64,000 bases of DNA, taken from Nereocystis luetkeana. Its lineage: Eukaryota > Sar > Phaeophyceae > Laminariales > Laminariaceae. Made by a program: the position numbers and the translations under genes. Position 1 is the first letter of the stretch. The number at the start of each line of letters is the position of its first letter. The stretch covers positions 8,140,157 to 8,204,156 of the forward strand of contig JARUPZ010000023.1 of NCBI GenBank assembly GCA_031213475.1, in the 5' to 3' direction. The notes under the pieces were generated by a model. It was not told the origin of the DNA, did no database searches, and worked only from the letters and a program-made list of their open reading frames with translations. Of this stretch, positions 12,862 to 24,484 are shown piece after piece.

Positions 12862-13200
12862 CTGTCTATGATCATACGACTACGGCCATGCATGAGTTCG
12901 AGTACATCTCTCCTATCGAGTACATCCCCCCCCCCCCCGCCCGCCATGACGACGTGCTCCGTCCCGGCATAGTACGGATGCGAGGGTTTGTAGTCATACA
13001 ACTACGGCCATGCATAAAATCGAATACACGCCCCCTCACGGCGCTTCGCGCTTGGTGCAAGCAAGCAATGTCTGCCTGGTCGTTGAAAACCCGACATGCT
13101 CCTTCCCGGCATTGTAGGGATGCGAGGGTCTATGGTCATACGACTACGGCCATGCATGAGATCGAGTACATCTCTCCTATCGAGTACATCCCCCCCCCTT
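12862..13200 (+). mobile_element. Short C-tailed element, nested copies in sense orientation
   Basis: Three partial copies of a dispersed element: 12862-12945, about 12946-13030 and about 13025-13200. Shared words are CATACGACTACGGCCATGCA, GAGTACATCTCTCCTATCGA and a terminal GAGTACAT plus C-run. Other copies lie at 28.1, 33.2, 51.9, 53.3, 53.6 and 57.5-58.0 kb. No pol III promoter is obvious. The poly(C) end marks the 3' side. Confidence 0.75.
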
Positions 13201-13676
13201 ACCCCACTGGACTTGCACTTCACTTGCGGATGGCTACAGCTCCTTACAGGAAACTACAGCCAGCGAAAGTGAGACATGCTCCCGATGGGGTGTGTGAGTA
13301 CGTCGGGTGCGCCAGACAGCAGTCAGAGACAGCCATAAACGACTGACGAGGTGTTTTTGGGTACTCAAAGTTGCGGGAAAAGTTGCGAACGAGTGACACA
13401 AAAGCTCCCAAAATCGCTCAAATATTTATTTTCACGCGCGGGGGCATAGTACAATGGCTACATCACCGGTGAAGAATTGTCTTCACTAAAATGTTGCTGT
13501 TCTCAGATTACTGTTCTCCTGATGGATGATACACCTCTTTTCGGGTCGTCGTCGAAGATGCTGCGGGTCGCAAAACTACGTGCCCAAGACACGCAGTAAG
13601 TTATTGGGCCTCCGAAGGGCAAAACAAGGGCCAAAAAGAAAGGTTGCTTACGGCTATCCGTCCGTGCACGGTGCGG

Positions 13677-13965
13677 GTTTTCTAAGTGGGAAATTATGCG
13701 ATCCGGTTCGGTTCGGGTTTAATAAATCGGAAATCTTACGGCGCGGTTCGGTGCGGTTTTGAAAAACAGGAAATTCGACGGGTGCGGTTCGGTGCGGTCT
13801 TCAAAAATATTACCGGGTATATCTTACGGTGGGGTTCGGTGCGGTTTTCAGGAATCAGGAATCCTGCGGTTCGGTGCGACCTTCAGATATCGTAAATCCT
13901 ATTGTGCGGCTCAGTGTGGTTTCCCGTTGAGCGGGGTTTTCTCCGGTGCGGTTCCAATCCCCGTA
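13677..13965 (+). repeat. GTGCGGTTCGGTGCGG minisatellite, locus 1
   Basis: About six diverged units of roughly 45-50 bp carry CGGTGCGGTTCGGTGCGGTT followed by an AT-richer spacer. Related units recur at 17315-17560. Confidence 0.8.
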
Positions 13966-14023
13966 GGCAAAAACGTACAAGACCGTTTTTTTTCTCTAAG
14001 GTGCACCGTACGAATAAACGGCC

Positions 14024-14860
14024 GAATACACCGCAAAAAAAAACGCGGTTTCGTACGGTTCTCAAGCTTTTTCTGGGGGCACTAACGAAACGGCTGTTTC
14101 TGTTCTGTTTCTCTACGGTGAACCGCATGAATAAACCGTATAACACCGTGGTTTCGTGCGGTTTCTGACGGTTTTTCTCAGGACACTAACGCACTGACGA
14201 AACCGCTACAGGCAGTGTATGAATAAACCGCAAAAAAAAACGCGGTTTCGTACGGTTCTCAAGCTTTTTCTGGGGGCACTAACGAAACGGCTGTTTCTGT
14301 ACTGTTTCTCTACGGTGCACCGCATGAATAAACCGTATAACACCGTGGTTTCGTGCGGCTTCTGACGGGTTTTCTCAGGACACTAACGCACTGACGAAAC
14401 CGCTACAGGCAGTGTATGAATGAACCGCAAAAAAAACGCGGTTTCGTACGGTTCTCAAGCTTTTTCTTGAGGCACTAACGAAACGGCTGTTTCTGTACTG
14501 TTTCTCTACGGTGCGCCGCATGAATAAACCGTACAAAACTGTGGTTTCGTGCGGCTTCTGGCAGTTGTTCTCAGGACACTAACGCACTGACGAAACCGCT
14601 ACAGGCAGTGTATGAATAAACCGCAAAAAAAAACGCGGTTTCGTACGGTTCTCAAGCTTTTTCTTGAGGCACTAACAAAACGGCTGTTTCTGTACTGTTT
14701 CTCTACGGTGCACCGCATGAACAAACCGTACAAAACCGTGGTTTCGTGCGGCTTCTGGCAGTTGTTCTCAGGACACTAACGCACTGACGAAACCTCTACG
14801 ACAGGTAGTGTATGAATAAACCGTACAAAGCCGTGGGTTCGTGCGGGTTTCGTTCCAGGT
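14024..14860 (+). repeat. Dimeric ~197-bp satellite, four and a fraction units
   Basis: Units start at 14024, 14221, 14418, 14614 and 14814, a period of 196-200 bp. Each unit has two related halves, both containing GAATAAACCG then a GGTTTCGT segment, about 94-103 bp apart. ACCGCAAAAA...CGCGGTTTCG gives each unit a small hairpin. Confidence 0.9.
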
Positions 14861-15830
14861 TTGATTGTACTTTCTATGCAAACTCAAGAGCAACGAACAG
14901 CACTAACCACGCATTAAAAAAACAGGTTTAACAAGCAACAAATAGATAAAACATAAACAGTACCAGGTACAATTAATAGGTACGATATTTATACCAGGGT
15001 ATAAGCTAAAATTACAAGCTGCACGATGCGCCGCGTCACAATATACCGGTAGTGTTGCATGCATTGCTTCCAGATTGTGGAGCGATGTAACACTACATGT
15101 TGCACATTGCCATCTCACTTAAATGTACTACTCCATATAGCACATTCGTTTGCGGCATACGCCAGCATCTTGCTCGATACTATACCAGATACAATACAGA
15201 GTACCACAAGAGTACCACTGACGCGTTATAATCTTGCGAATTATCCAATCACCAGCCGCCACAGAGACCGCTACCCCTCCCCCCCTTGTGCCCACGCAGT
15301 ATTATGCCCCTGGAGTACACAAACAACAGCATTGCAGCAGCAGCAATATAAGATCATACTCTTCACTCGTATAAAGTACGAGTAGCGTGCACGAGCCCTC
15401 CTAGATCTACTGTATTATGTGCCGGAGTTATCTATTGCATTTCACGTAAGGCCCTGTTCGCTCAGAAGGAGTAGTAAACAACCACTGCGTTCCCAGCGTC
15501 GGTAGCTTGTGGTTTTTCAGTTTGCACCCTCCCTTCAGAAGCATGATGAGAAAAGCTGAGCACGAATACGTCTATTTTTCCCCCAAACGGATGTCCAATT
15601 AATTCCTTGACCTCAGAATCGAGATGCGGATCCAGCTCCATAAACATAGTCTTCTCAAAGCGCTCGGAGCCCATTCTCCTCCGAAGGCTATTATTGTACG
15701 TGAGAGTCAGTAAAAATCAAAATGTGAAATTCTAATCAACTTTCCGACTGTGTCGGTGTTGGTACGTGAAATCCAGTAGAAATCGTTTGAACTATATTAA
15801 TAATATCATTCAAAAATAAGAAACTGTGAA
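14861..15830. other. Spacer without recognisable gene
   Basis: AT-richer sequence with a TACCAGGTA palindrome at 14961. No coding or RNA gene is seen. Confidence 0.4.
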
Positions 15831-17112
15831 GGTATTACCTACTGTGAGCTACAGCAGTAAAAAGATCGATCGATTACCCAGCCCAAAGTAATCCTCACAA
15901 CACTCTCCCCCTCTCTGAACAGCGGGATTTTTGGGGGCGTCGGTACCTTATGCGGCCGTACGCTGATCTACCCGCGTTGTTTCAATACCTGGGGAACCAG
16001 GGAGACGTGTTTTTAGGGACGCACGCGCAAGCGTTTCTATAACAGAAACGTTCGAAGTGCTGTTCGAACCCATGTCCTCGACGACGTCAAAAGTGTGAAG
16101 GTGTTATTTACTGTGAAGGCACTACCTACTGGGCTACCGGGGTAAAAGATCGATCAACTACCCAGCCCAGGGTAAAACCCTACAACACCCCCCCCCCCCT
16201 CTCTGAACGGCGGAATCTTTGGGGGGCGTCGGTACCGTATACGGCCGTACGCTGACCTACCCGCTTACAGCAGCAGTTTCGATACCCGGGGAACCAGGGA
16301 GGCATGTCTTTAGGGACCGCACGCGTAAGCGTTTCTACAAAAGAAACGTTCGAAGTGGGGGTCGAACCCGTGTTCTCGACGACGTCAAATGTGAAGCTAT
16401 TACCTACTGAGCTATAGAGTAAAATATCGATCGAACACCCAGCCCGGGAGAGTCCTTATAACACTACTGAGCTACATAGAGGTAAAATATCGACCGATTA
16501 CCCAGCTCGGGGTATTCCTTAGTACACTCTCCCCCCCTCCGAACAGCGGGATCTTTGGGGGCATCGGTACCGTATACGGCCGGCCGTACGCTAACCTACC
16601 TGCTTGGGTTCCACGCCCCAGATACCCCGCCGTCCAGAGGGGGGGAGATTGTTATAAGGATTACCCTGGGCTGGGCAATCGAACGATCTTTTATCCCTAC
16701 AGTACAGCTCAGCAGTATAGGTAACACCTTCAAATTTGACGTCGTAGAGGACACGGGTTCGAATCTCACTTTGAGCGTTTCTTATATAGAAAAGCTTACG
16801 CGGGCGCCCCTAAAGACATGTCTCCCTGGTTGCCCAGGTATCGAAACGAAGTGGGTAGATCATCGCACGGCAGTATACGGTACCGACGCCCCCAAGTATC
16901 CCGCCGTTCAGAGGGGGGGGTGTTATAAGGGCTACCCTGGGCTGGGTAGTCGATCGATGTTTTCCCTATTATATGTGGGTTCCAGGTTCTCGACCAGACC
17001 GTCGCATGGGTATTGAACGCACGTACTTTAACGTATATGAACACTGTGGGCGGCTACGTGCAGTCAAATAATCCAACATATACTTGTAGCTCAGTAGGTA
17101 ACACCCTCACAA
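15831..17112. mobile_element. Cluster of tRNA-derived SINE copies
   Basis: Sense orientation shows a pol III A box (TAGCTCAGTAGGTAA) and, about 34 bp later, a B box (GGTTCGAACCC or GGTTCGAATCT), i.e. tRNA-like spacing. A constant body follows with CTCCCTGGTTCCCCAGGTAT, GTACGGCCGTATACGGTACC and a G-run. Minus-sense copies: head piece 15831-15903, full 15903-16190, full 16191-16460, partial 16460-16610. Plus-sense copies: full 16652-16930, head piece 16930-17112. Other copies lie at 32.3, 44.7, 45.7 and 50.4 kb. Confidence 0.85.
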
Positions 17113-17314
17113 TACACCATACCGGTAGATAAGATCAACCAAGCTAGTGGGAACACGTCTGACACGAAACCGTGCAGAAACCGTCATGACTGTACGAAAC
17201 CGTGACCCTATACAGTACAGTTCCACGGCGGATGGAACCGGGTGGGGGTGTTCAACGGTTAAACTTTTGATAACCGATCTAAAAAGGGTATTTGGCAATG
17301 TATCTTGATGCACA

Positions 17315-17588
17315 CGGCGTGGTGCGGCTTTGGTGGCATTCCGTCGGTACGGTTTTCAGGTACTGGAAATCCTACAGTGCGGTTCGGTGCTGTGATACAT
17401 CCTACGGTGCGGTTCGATGCGGTTTTCGAAGGTGCGGTTCGGTGCGGTTTTCAGATGTTGTGAACCCTAGGGTGCGATTCGGTTGTATTTTATGTCGTAC
17501 GGTGCGCTTCGGTGCGGTTTTCCGATATCGTCAGACCTCTGGTACGGTGCGGTGCGGTGCGGTTAACCGCACCGCACCGCACCGTACC
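17315..17588 (+). repeat. GTGCGG minisatellite, locus 2, ending in a 48-bp perfect palindrome
   Basis: The unit type matches 13677-13965 (CGGTGCGGTTCGGTGCGGTT). It ends in a perfect inverted repeat at 17541-17588 whose arms are GGTACGGTGCGG... and its exact complement, meeting at GGTTAACC. Confidence 0.9.
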
Positions 17589-18819
17589 AAATCGGTAGGA
17601 AAAACAGCACCGCAAATCCTGCCGAAGAACTCAAATTCTTGATATCAATTATTCTAAAACTTCGAAATACGGATTTCGGCTGCAAAACTCTGACTCTAGT
17701 TCCAAGTATATGTTGCCGGAACGCCTACGCGCGGGTACTTGACGACGCATTCCTGACCCTCTCGCCTCGCAATCTCGCATTAAAAATAAAAACAAGACTC
17801 TTAGGAAATGAGTTCGTCTCCCCTATCGCCCGACAACAACCACTTGTATTCCAAACAAATCGTGTGCAGATATTTCCTGCACAGCCAGCACAGCGGGGAT
17901 CTGGGTGAGATCTACTCGTTGTATATGTACTGCTGGACGAACAAAGAAATGACTTGAACTCTTCTTATACCTCATTATGTAGGCTGTGTGTATCATGAGC
18001 TCGATTGTTTGAACAATGATGACTTCTTCTGCGCTTTGCCGCTGTTGTTGCTTCCGCGTACCAGCACAGGTACTGCTCGTATGGGTCATCCGATATACCC
18101 CACCGACCAGTAATATATACCCGTGACGTATACGTACGTACAGCAGTATTCGTAGTCTTGCATCAGGTAGTTGTATGTCGTCGTCGGAAGCGGCTGATGC
18201 TCTGTTTATGTCATTCATAGATAGATCCACTCTGTCTGCCACTCTGCCTGTGATCTGGATGTAAAAATCGGGAAATCGGTGATGAGCTTGTACGGATATT
18301 CGAATGCCAAGAAGAGGGCGGAACAATTGCGCTGCACACACGTAGAATGTGAGCATACCAGGAATATGATATAGCCCATCCGTCCCAACCGTGTGCTGGT
18401 ATCCGCATCAACATCGTGCCCAACCCCCCCCCGGTCCCTGGTCTTCTGTCTTGTTGTGTCTCCTGAATTCTGAACTTCCCGCTGCCCCGCCGCGTCTGGT
18501 GTTCTGGTTACTACTACTGCCGTAGTTTTGGTTCCTGGTTGCTGGTTGTGCTTTTATTATGCCGCGTTACGGTCCGTTCGCAATTTAATCAAAATAGCGG
18601 CGATATGATTGGTCTGATGAAACATGCAATGTTCGATGTTCGTTGAAGTGCCCGGTTCGCCCGGTGTGTTTCATGGCTGGGCTGCTGGGCTGAAACATCA
18701 TCGATAGCCAGCGTCAGCGAAGCACAACGAGCCCGAACTACACAGAGTGCCCAGGAAGCGTTCCAAGCGTTGTGATACACACATACACACCTACACCCTA
18801 TTATAGTGCAGCAGCAACC
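17589..18819. other. Region upstream of the TMEM205-like gene
   Basis: A 177-aa minus-strand frame (17823-18356) is open but unrecognised and contains no family motif; it may be chance. The 3' part is the likely promoter and 5' leader of the gene starting at 18820. Confidence 0.35.
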
Positions 18820-21800
18820 ATGATTTCTCGGAGGACCTCGATGTGCTTGCTCGCGGCCAGCGGCGTTGCGAGCGCTTTCGTGCCGCCCCAGGCTTTCCCC
18901 CAGGTGGCGAGACCGGAACAGGCCTTGCGCTCGTCAAGCAACGTGGCACTCTCAGGTACGCCGTCGCTGAACGCAATGCACGCGCGAGGGTCTGCTTGCC
19001 GCTCGCCGCCCCCTGTGTCCTATGTCCAAGGCAGGAGTTGCTCTCCCTGTCGCTGCTGTGCAGGATGCCCTTTTCCCGTCCATCAATGTTTTCTGATCTT
19101 CACGTTTTTCTGTGTCAGTCAGTGTCTTGTCGTCCGGAACCACAGCAGTGTTCTGGTATCTTTTCGTCATCCATCTGGAGCGCCTTGCTTCTCCGAAGGC
19201 ACTATGACTATATTACTGCTGAAGGGGACAGCGAATTCCTCCCTTCCCTCTGCCCGAGCAAGCGCCTCGTGCTGCTGTAGAGTGTAGCCTGTGTTTACCC
19301 TCTGCCCGTGAAATGCAACGGGCCGCTAATATACTGCTTGTAGTTGAACATCGTCATCGTTGTCATCCATCATCCTTTCGTCGTTGCGACAGGTGGTGGC
19401 CCTCTTTCGGCGGGCGGCGGCGCCACAGGCGGGGCTTTTATGCAACGAAAGCAGCAGCAGGGCGCCCTTGGGGCAATCGCCACCGCCGGCCGAACTACTG
19501 CATTGCGGATGGCTGCTTCCGATACTCAGGTACCTGCTGCTGCTGCTGCTTCTGCTGCTGCCGCTGCTGCTGCCGCTGCTGCTGCCGCTGCTGCTCTTTC
19601 GCTCTGTACCTGGCTTCTATTCTCGGCTGTGTATCGAATGTGTTGGCCTGCTGTAAACGTGTCCTGGCCGACGCCAAGTACAACGTACTCTGGTATGCAT
19701 CGTACCTTCGTACAGCCTACAGCACGTGCTGTCGGTGGCTGTCTGCGGCGTTTTGTTATTGAGAGGTTGGGCTGTTCATCTGATAGGCAGGCAGCTGCTG
19801 CCTGCGTCCCTGTTGGCTGGACTGCTGTGATGTGTGTACGAATAGCACTTCGAAGGAGGTGTTGTTGTGGTGTTGTACCAGTACCTGCTCTGTAGTACCA
19901 GTACAGCAGTGCTCGCTGTCCTCTGTTCGTGTCTGATATCTTTCGTACCTGGTACATTGATTTGGGGATTGATTCGTTGATTTGCACCTCCGTCTCTCCT
20001 CTGTACATTTGTACCTTCTTACTGTTGTGGTGCTGTGGATGCGAGCCTTGCCCAACTGCTCGGTATTATCTTGGTTCCCACAACCAGCGCCCCCTCTCTT
20101 GCCATCTGCCATCGCCAGCCGCCAACCGCCCACCGCCCACCCCACTCCCGTGTGAATGGTGTTTTTTTGTTTTTTTTGCATCCTACATCTGACAATCCTA
20201 CCAGCATCTGGCATCCGACCAGCATCAGCTGAAGTATTTACATTTCATCACTTTCTCTCGCGTGCGATGCGTCACGTGTCTGGCACGTATCATGTGTCAA
20301 TGTATTCATCATGCGCCATCTGTCAGGTTCCCTCATTCCTCGATATTTCTCGTCCGTGCCGCGCCGGCGAGCACATTATACGGCCGATATCGCTCTACGA
20401 GTACGTGCTTTTTTAACGTTATGTGAGGAAGCGGACTGCTGGTGCCCTCAGCCAATGGAGATACCGGTAGTACGCACGGACTTGAGTCAGCAGAAAAGTG
20501 TACTTTTTTTTTTTTTTTTTTGCTCATCCCATTTATTATCTTCGCACATCTTCTTCTCTCTCTCCTTCCAACTCGTAACTCAGATCCGGGGTCACATAGC
20601 AGGCTCTTCTACCCCCTTCCCGCTACGGTACGTGCCTTCATTTTTATCACTGCACTGCATCGCTATAACTCAATGATAATGGGTTCGAGCGAGAACCCAA
20701 GCGTGTTTCTTGAACGCATCATACGTGGTTATGAACATGTGTTACCGGTATCAAATATACTGGCGAAATGAACTGGCACGCTCAATCAGTAGCTATCTAC
20801 AGCCGGTATACTGACAGAAGTACACACTTTTAGCTGTGCCAGGTGCAGGTGCGCTGCTCTTTCGTTAGGGCTGGGTACTGGTAGCTCTATAGCCAGGAGA
20901 GGGACTCCTGGCTTCCGTCAGTAGCCAGGAACCTGGATCCGACCAGGATTTTGGTCGCGGCGAAACCGCGACTATCGCCCCCCCAGGGGGGCCCGTCGGA
21001 GGCGCCCCCGGAGGGCCTCACTGGAAGTGCCCTGCCGGAGGGTCTTTTTTACGCGGTTTTTGGTTTCACTACGTATGCGAGTATACGAGCTAACATGCGG
21101 GGGACAGGATACTGTATCTAGTACCTAGATACCGTCAACCACTATGCAGGGTCGGTCTACGCAAATATGTCAGGAGACATGTCAAGCAAGGCAAAATGTG
21201 TGCTGTCAAGGGTGCAGGGCCGGTTGTTGAACACTAAAACCTAGATATTTGGGGTAAAATAAGTCAAGGCATGTCAAGGCAAATTTGTTGTCTGTCAGGG
21301 GGTGAAAGTGTTGTCTCCTGACATCTTTGGGTGCACGATATCCACCATCATGGATGGTCTTCATCTTGGTTGACGGTTGGGAATTCAAACCCAGAACGCT
21401 TCCCAGGGATTTGGAGGGTTCTCTTCTACGAGAACGACCCCCACTCTCTCTCTCTCTCTCTCGATCGATCCTATGAGATCTCTCCTCGCGATAGGCGAGG
21501 GAGGTTTTGTCGAGGAAAATCCTTGCCATATACCCGAAAGAAGACGTGCCCATCAAGGCCTCGGCCAGAGCCGCCCAAGATCACGACAGGGCCGACACTA
21601 CAAGTAGCAGAGGAAGCGTCTTCCATAAAACTGATTCATATACTCGTATATATATATACGTTGATTTTTGGTCCGTATCTTAAAACGACAAGTACTGTTT
21701 TATGCTTGGGTCAGGGGTGGTAAGCTAAATGAGGAAAATAATCGAAAATGCGAACAAAATGTACCGTGATGCAGGCGTGCGTGTACGGAATGCCTCTGTT

Positions 21801-24434
21801 CTGCTCTCTGTCTTTTCATGCGGGCGTTTATTTGGATTCCCGTCGTATTTCGAGCAGTTATAGGGGGACGTACGTAGATTGCTAATACCCTGGAATCCTG
21901 GTACCTCCCTCAGCCGGGAGAGATGCACTGCCAGGACCAGTGCCAGTAGATGCTGGCCCAGTACCGCATCCTGTCTATTACCTATCCGCTTAGCGCACGT
22001 GTTCATGCTTAAAATATACGCCGTCGTTGTCGCAGGCCGAAAAGCTGGCGAACGCTGGAGCCCTGGGCGTAGCCGCGGGCTGCTCCGTCGTTGCCAGCGC
22101 CGTCTCCGAGATCAGCCCCCACGTGAGATTATTTGCGAGCATTTACTTTCGCGGATTGGACCGTCAAGCATGAGCTCCCTCCATAGTGACGGTTTCGTGT
22201 CGATTGGGAAATGCGGTGGGTTATGGTTGTGCCGAATTTTGGGTGTTCGGAGATTTGTGTGTGTGTGCCCGCGAGGGCTCGCTCTCTCCCTCACACTCCC
22301 TTGGTCTGTTTGTTTCTGTGTGAGGCAGTCGATAATACACGATCTAAACATTCACTCATTTGACCCGGGGTCAGTCGGTGCTAACGGGTACCGTAGCGCG
22401 AACATGGAAATTGATCCAACACTCGTCTCGTCGTTTAAATGATGCCTGTCGGATGGCAGCATATAAAGTATATCTGCAGGTGGTCTCAGCACTTGGCCAG
22501 CATCGGAGTATACCTCAGACGTCACCCCAGTTCCTCAAGAGTACCCCTGTGCCAATAATAATGCTGACTTAACAACCCCCGTACTTCACAGCTCTACGAG
22601 TACACCATGCACGAAGCGCTCCGTACGTACAACTGCTGGGCTGGCACTCCCGAGCTTATACTTGCGAGTACAGTAGTCTGATACTGCATAAACACCGTCT
22701 CCCAATACGAATTGCAAGCTACGTATGTACATATTTCTGTGATACCACTCTGTCCGTAAATACACTAATTATTTGTACGTTGACAGGAAGACCAAGCGAT
22801 CCTTATATTTTAGTCCAAAAGTAGTAATCTCAGCCGCCGACGTAAAATTCGGAAATGTCAAGACCGATTGACTCTTTTCCGTATCCCCTTTGAGCTTTGG
22901 GGCGCTTTATTCAGAGAGGGGGAAATGTTATCGCACACATCTGCCCCATCCGCAAATATGAGTTTCCCAGTGACGTCTGGTGCATAAGTATCATCACGTA
23001 CCGGGTACGACTTGCCGGAATGTATTTTAGCTTGGCGTTTACATCGATGACTGTCGTTGCTTACTACCTGGTATATGCCTGGTATGATGTTTTATCATGC
23101 TTTCATGCCTCAGGCGGCCGCGTTCGTCCAGCTGGTTTGCCTCTCGATCTGGCTGGGCATGAGCGTGTACGCCACGTTCGTTTGGCCGATCATCACGGGC
23201 ATCAACATGCGCGACTCCTCCGAGTTCGCCTCTCTACTCGGCAAGCTGGGACCTTCGTGAGTCCCCCCCTTCCCCCCCCACCCCCTCCCTATTCAAGGAT
23301 TGCTCACTTTCTCGTTCCAGGTTTGCTCACTTTCTCGTTCCAGGTTCTACTCTCTTGATAGTTTTTACCCTCATCGCTGGAACTCAAGTGTTGACCACCG
23401 CGGTCGACTTACCGGGCAGCAGGGTTACGCGTACTATAGATTATTATCATGATGAGAGTTAACCCCTTGGGACTTTCAGACAGAAAAAAATGATGATTAG
23501 CAGTAGTGACGATTGAACCACCGGCCGCTGCGTGATTGGGGGATGATATTCTACAACATGGTGTCCGAGTTACACTGGTTGAATGCAAGGAGTCGTACGG
23601 CACAGGCGCAGACGTGATCCGACCCGTGCTGCGCCAGGTGCTGACGCTGCTCGTAGACGGCCTGATTGCACCAAAGCCGCAGCAACCATTGTTTTGGTCC
23701 CCTATCTCGGGGTTCGGATCGCGAAGGTACTGGAGTTTCCCCTGCTTGCTTACCTTCGTAAGCCACCTCGCGTCTGCCAGCGGCGGTGGAGGTACCGTGT
23801 GACTTTATTTTGTCCCAGCACAATTTCTTGGGGGGTGCCGTCGATGATCCCGCCTCGTTAGCGTGTACAAATCATTCGCGGTGGCCATCATGTTCGCGCC
23901 TTCTCGCTTTCTCTGTTTCGTGTCTTCTGCGTGCATTAGGAAGCATTTATGGGCGAGGAATGGGAATTATCTCGGCGGGGAATGTCGAAAACCGTGTAGA
24001 GGTCGGTATCAAGTGCCCACCCCTCTTTCAACGTAGCTCATGCCAACGCTCTCGTTTTCCTTTGTTTTTTCTGGCGTTTTTTTTTCTGGAGTTTTCCGCG
24101 TTTATGCAGGCGTTCGGCCGAATCTTGGTGCTTTGGCTCAGCGGTTAGCCCCCCGCATGATAGTAGAAACCATGGTATCAATGGTAATGGCAGTAATATT
24201 GGAAGTAGTTTTCGAGGGTTGTAGCGATGACCAGCATAGTGGCGATGGCAGAAATACTATGATAGCAGTAGTGGCAGTAGTAGTGGTGATAGTTGTAGGG
24301 AGCAGTAGTAGTATTCGTAGTAGTATAGTGGTAGCAGTAGCAGTAGGAAGGGAGAGCAGTAGTTGTAGTAGTATCGTAGTAGAGGTAGATGGTAGTAGTA
24401 GTTATAGTAGTAGTAGTAGTAGTAGTAGTAGTAA

Positions 24435-24484
<50 letters not shown>

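Noticed and set aside
16115-16414. tRNA genes suggested by A and B boxes.
   Set aside because: No acceptor stem or cloverleaf can be closed and the same unit recurs many times with a constant non-tRNA body, so these are SINE copies.
23302-23460. A second acceptor-like CTCGTTCCAGG, tandemly repeated (23 bp), followed by a hydrophobic frame, first taken as exon 5 of the TMEM205-like gene.
   Set aside because: The exon at 25029-25098 fits the phase exactly, supplies YLQLS after KLGPS as in the family, and joins the next exon in frame. The 23.3 kb piece is intronic.
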